From Clostridia bacterium (GTDB lineage: Bacteria; Bacillota; Clostridia; Oscillospirales; CAG-272): DNA of 17,036 nt. The stretch is taken from positions 1 through 17,036 of the forward strand of contig JAFQWT010000018.1 in assembly GCA_017407375.1 (NCBI GenBank), written 5' to 3'. How positions within the stretch are numbered: the stretch's first letter is position 1; every line of letters begins with the position of its first letter. Position numbers and translations under genes: made by a program. Of this stretch, positions 15,116 to 17,036 are shown one piece after another. A model generated the notes under the pieces. It was not told the origin of the DNA. It saw only the letters and a program-made list of their open reading frames with translations, and searched no databases.

Positions 15116-15147
15116 AAAAAGAAACGGCTATCAGCCGTTTCTTTTTT
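15115..15147. terminator. Bidirectional terminator shared by two convergent operons
   Basis: A 15-bp perfect stem (AAAAAAGAAACGGCT / AGCCGTTTCTTTTTT) with an ATC loop. It begins at the permease stop codon, and the stop of the opposing small membrane gene (TGA on the minus strand, 15131-15133) lies in its loop. Confidence 0.9.
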
Positions 15148-15475
15148 CTTGGCAAGCGCTGTGGCTCCTCCGACGCTTCCGTACCAGCTCAAAGGCCCAA
15201 AGGACTAAGGCATAGCCGGCGGCGTAGATCGGTGCGATCACCCAAGCGGTCAGCGGGGTCCCGTCCAGCATCGGCTCCACAATGTGGAAGGCATCCGAAA
15301 GGCCAAGCACCGCCATCTGGAAGGCCCCCACCGTAAGATAGGCGGTAAACCCAAACAGGGTGCAATACCATTTGCGGTACGTAACGTGGATCTGCCGAAA
15401 GAGAAAAAGGGCAAGCACCGTAACCAGCGTCAGACTGTGGTGAAGAAGCCCCGAGACCTTTCGGTTTTTCAGCAC
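15131..15475 (-). CDS. Small three-helix membrane protein
   Basis: A 114-residue protein with three hydrophobic segments (about 9-27, 36-59, 75-97) and a basic C-terminal tail (RKRRRSHS...KR). I recognise no family. It starts at GTG 15475, without a near ribosome binding site, 12 bp after the stop codon of the winged-helix/GHKL/STAS gene and in the same reading frame, so it is probably translated by re-initiation after that gene. The last codons lie in the arm of the shared terminator. The pairing with a GHKL/STAS regulator suggests a membrane sensor or effector, but this is inference. The start codon is uncertain. Confidence 0.6.
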   Translation of the reverse strand: MLKNRKVSGLLHHSLTLVTVLALFLFRQIHVTYRKWYCTLFGFTAYLTVGAFQMAVLGLSDAFHIVEPMLDGTPLTAWVIAPIYAAGYALVLWAFELVRKRRRSHSACQEKRNG

Positions 15476-15487
15476 CGTTTTCGCGTG

Positions 15488-16501
15488 TTAGCTTCCGCTT
15501 AAAACATGGTTGTACATAGCGGTCACGCCCTCGCTCATATTGACCGCAACGAGCGAGAGGTCGGGATGCGACTTTGCAAACACAACGAACAGCTGGTGTG
15601 CAAAGCCCTGCCCCATCCAACTGACGCCCTCAAAATCGAAAATGACCTCTTGGAAGGATTCCAAACGGTGGCAGATCCGCTTCGCCTGTGAACGCGAAAC
15701 AGGAGCTGAATCGAAGATGCTTCTAAGTGGGATGCGCGTGGTGGTGAAGGCCCCCTCCGCACTTGCATAAAGATCAAATACCTCTCGCGCAGTTCTCCCC
15801 GTGAAATTGGAGAGCGACATATAAACGCAGGTTCCGGGGATAGGCCTCTCTAAATCAAGGATGTGATCGGTCTCATATTGGGAGGTGGTGAAAATTTTTC
15901 CGCCCGAAAGAATGAAAAAGGAATCCATCATTTTAGAGGAGAAGAAGATCCCCTCGCCCGAATGGTTGGCTTTATCGGTCGTCAGTTTCCCTTTGAAAAG
16001 CTCACAGATCGCTTCGTCATGGCTTGGGAGGGAGAAGTGCTGTTTGATCTTTTCAAAGATGCCGATTCCGTTATCTATGATCGAAACACTTGTTTTCAGG
16101 TAGCTTTGCGTGACACCGATCTCCATAAGCTCGGCATTCGAATGGTCAATGACGTTGTTGACCATTTCGCTGAGCGCATAGCTCCAGATGTGCTTTACAT
16201 TTTCGGGAAGATCGCGGAGCTTGTCACGAAGGCAAATGTCATAGGCAAGCGTGTCCGATTCAAGCTCGCCGAGGCTCCTTTTGAAGGTGTATAAGGACGC
16301 CGTATTCACAAGCTCATATTTCCCACGCGCTTTTTTTTCGATGATCTTGTCCGCAAGCAGCTCGTTCAGATAGGAGTGTACCGTGTTCGTGCTGATGCCG
16401 AGGGCTTCGGCAACGGTTCTTGAAAGATTGGAAGAGCCCGAAGAAATTTTTTCAAGAATATATAGACGAATGGCTTGCTTTTTTTCGGCAGTATATTTCA
16501 T
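15488..16501 (-). CDS. Winged-helix / GHKL ATPase / STAS-like (DUF4325-like) fusion protein
   Basis: A 337-residue cytoplasmic protein with three domains in one chain. Residues 1-66 form a winged-helix DNA-binding domain (helix-turn-helix near 27-47, NLSRTVAEALGISTNTVHSY). Residues 82-230 are a GHKL ATPase: N box E112...N116...H120, G1 box D143-N-G-I-G147, G2 region HSGEG (180-184). Residues 255-337 are STAS-like: SRSQAKRI, then VIFDFEGVSWMGQGFAHQLF (286-305), which matches DUF4325. GHKL kinases and STAS proteins act as opposing partners in anti-sigma switching (SpoIIAB/SpoIIAA, RsbW/RsbV), usually as separate proteins; here they are joined to a DNA-binding head. Function unknown; a self-contained transcription switch is a fair guess. 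ATG with AGGAGGG at 6 bp, behind a perfect promoter. Confidence 0.82.
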   Translation of the reverse strand: MKYTAEKKQAIRLYILEKISSGSSNLSRTVAEALGISTNTVHSYLNELLADKIIEKKARGKYELVNTASLYTFKRSLGELESDTLAYDICLRDKLRDLPENVKHIWSYALSEMVNNVIDHSNAELMEIGVTQSYLKTSVSIIDNGIGIFEKIKQHFSLPSHDEAICELFKGKLTTDKANHSGEGIFFSSKMMDSFFILSGGKIFTTSQYETDHILDLERPIPGTCVYMSLSNFTGRTAREVFDLYASAEGAFTTTRIPLRSIFDSAPVSRSQAKRICHRLESFQEVIFDFEGVSWMGQGFAHQLFVVFAKSHPDLSLVAVNMSEGVTAMYNHVLSGS

Positions 16502-16526
16502 AAGAATCCCTCCTGTCCTTATACTT

Positions 16527-16555
16527 ATTATACTCTCTTATTTGTCCCTTGTCAA
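16527..16555 (-). promoter_or_regulatory. Perfect-consensus sigma-A promoter of the GHKL/STAS unit
   Basis: On the minus strand: TTGACA, a 17-bp spacer, TATAAT, with both hexamers exactly consensus. The leader is only about 20 nt. A promoter this strong in front of a regulator suggests tight repression by a bound protein. Confidence 0.9.
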
Positions 16556-16560
16556 CACGA

Positions 16561-16631
16561 ATTACTTTTAAAATATTTTTTATTACTCTTAAAACGGGCA
16601 TATTGACTCAACCTCGGGTTTAAGAGTAATA
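16561..16631. promoter_or_regulatory. Three-site operator array ATTACTYTTAAAM
   Basis: Site A at 16561-16573 (ATTACTTTTAAAA), site B at 16582-16594 (ATTACTCTTAAAA) and site C at 16618-16630 in the opposite direction. B and C form a 13-bp perfect inverted repeat (TATTACTCTTAAA at 16581-16593, TTTAAGAGTAATA at 16619-16631) with a 25-bp spacer. A and B are direct repeats 21 bp apart, two turns of the helix, so they share one face. The array ends 6 bp before the -35 box of the GHKL/STAS promoter. The winged-helix head of that protein is the likely binder (inference). Confidence 0.65.
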
Positions 16632-16903
16632 ACTTCTCGCGCGTTGCTTGATCCTACGGCTTGCCCGGTCACAGGCGAGTGGATTTCGCCTTTTCTCCGT
16701 GGCTCTGCCGGTCCCCCGGACTGTCATCCACTACCGCTCCCCTTCGAATCCCCTACACTTACCGTAATAATCAAAAGACGGGGATTAGGCGCGTGCGCGC
16801 CTTTTGCCTCGCCCGGCCGCCGGTCAGCAAGCTACCGTCGCTCTCGGGCGGGCAATCGAACCCCATTCCGCATCGCGTTGCTCGCGGAGAGCGGCTTGGC
16901 TTA
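16632..16903. other. Non-coding stretch with tRNA-like fragments
   Basis: No plausible gene. It contains short tRNA-like pieces: CCTTCGAATCCCCTA at 16741-16755 (the T-loop and 3' stem of the neighbouring tRNA-Ala, but without its pairing partner), ATCGAACCCC at 16855-16864 (T-loop-like on the other strand), and GGGGATTAG-GCGCG near 16780-16795, resembling the 5' end and D-arm of the tRNA. None folds into a full tRNA. It may be derived from decayed tRNA copies or have been shaped by integration at the tRNA end. Confidence 0.4.
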
Positions 16904-16975
16904 CCCCTATGCTCCACCAGAGAACGAAAAAAGCACCTCGAAAGAGGTGCTTCGTTCTCTGGTGGAGCATAGGGG
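16904..16975. repeat. 25-bp perfect inverted repeat mirroring the tRNA 3' end
   Basis: The left arm 16904-16928 is the exact reverse complement of the right arm 16951-16975. The right arm is the T-arm 3' strand, acceptor 3' strand and CCA of tRNA-Ala, plus 9 bp downstream. The centre holds the tRNA terminator with a GAAA loop. Read as one piece it folds into a hairpin of 25 + 7 pairs with a 4-nt A bulge. Confidence 0.9.
16925..16952 (-). terminator. Terminator of the tRNA-Ala gene
   Basis: The stem AAGCACCTC / GAGGTGCTT around a four-base loop (GAAA on the plus strand, TTTC on the minus strand), with a run of six T on the minus strand. It starts 7 bp after the CCA end of the tRNA. Confidence 0.88.
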
Positions 16976-17035
16976 ATTCGAACCCCTGACCTCAACACTG
17001 CCAGTGTTGCGCGCTCCCAACTGCGCTAATGCCCC
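16960..17035 (-). tRNA. tRNA-Ala (GGC anticodon)
   Basis: A complete cloverleaf of 76 nt on the minus strand, including an encoded CCA (16960-16962). Acceptor GGGGCAT / ATGCTCC with a G3-U70 wobble pair, the alanine identity element; D-stem GCGC/GCGC; anticodon stem CAACA/TGTTG with loop CTGGCAG, so anticodon GGC at positions 34-36; T-stem AGGGG/CCCCT with loop TTCGAAT. The gene begins at the edge of the window, so its promoter is not visible. Confidence 0.95.
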
Positions 17036-17036
17036 A

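Noticed and set aside
16603..16632. Plus-strand promoter TTGACT...TAATAA in the operator array
   Set aside because: The -10 matches only half of the consensus, and no plus-strand gene follows.
16904..16975. Integrated element attachment site
   Set aside because: The tRNA end is mirrored, not directly repeated, and no integrase or recombinase gene is in the window. An attachment-site reading therefore lacks support, though it is not excluded.

Overview
The window looks like a chromosomal segment from a GC-rich Clostridia/Bacillota relative, probably a gut-type organism. The evidence is strong AGGAGG-type ribosome binding sites, sigma-A promoters with near-consensus boxes and 16-18 bp spacers, very regular stem-loop terminators, threonine/alanine/proline-linked lipoproteins, and Bacillota-typical families. 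The lineage is inferred from these traits and not from any marker gene except a tRNA-Ala. Most genes are short transcription units, each with its own promoter and terminator.

Left part (1-5400): an 80-bp tandem duplication with GCAA-loop hairpins, then a LUD-domain protein (-) divergent from a DUF1295/ICMT-like membrane protein (+). Next is an AT-richer pair transcribed divergently: a small ribbon-helix-helix regulator (-) and a SLOG-type nucleotide-binding protein (+). Two inverted repeats in the gap between them look like operators. Two metabolic genes on the minus strand follow: an NhaC-family antiporter and an alpha/beta hydrolase.

Middle part (5400-8170): a decayed C-terminal remnant of a membrane-anchored surface protein with a one-base deletion, a Gfo/Idh/MocA oxidoreductase and a creatininase-family amidohydrolase, each with a clear promoter. 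After these comes a gene-free stretch holding two hairpins, a degenerate 11-12 bp tandem repeat and a strong promoter.

Right part (8170-15115): a large secreted lipoprotein, then a tightly packed set of a second lipoprotein, an ABC ATPase and an FtsX/MacB-like permease. No promoter is visible in front of the second lipoprotein; it lies just behind two hairpins, so it may be expressed by read-through from the first gene. The ATPase and permease overlap by 4 bp and surely form a complex; the lipoprotein in front of them is probably its external partner.

Far right (15115-17036): a minus-strand unit encoding a one-chain winged-helix/GHKL-ATPase/STAS-like (DUF4325-like) protein, with a small three-helix membrane protein in the same reading frame behind a single stop codon. 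It is driven by a perfect TTGACA-17-TATAAT promoter with three copies of an ATTACTYTTAAAM element upstream, probably an operator array. This unit is the most system-like novelty here. The window ends in a tRNA-Ala(GGC) gene on the minus strand, whose 3' end is mirrored on the other side of its terminator as a long perfect inverted repeat, next to about 270 bp of non-coding sequence with scattered tRNA-like fragments.
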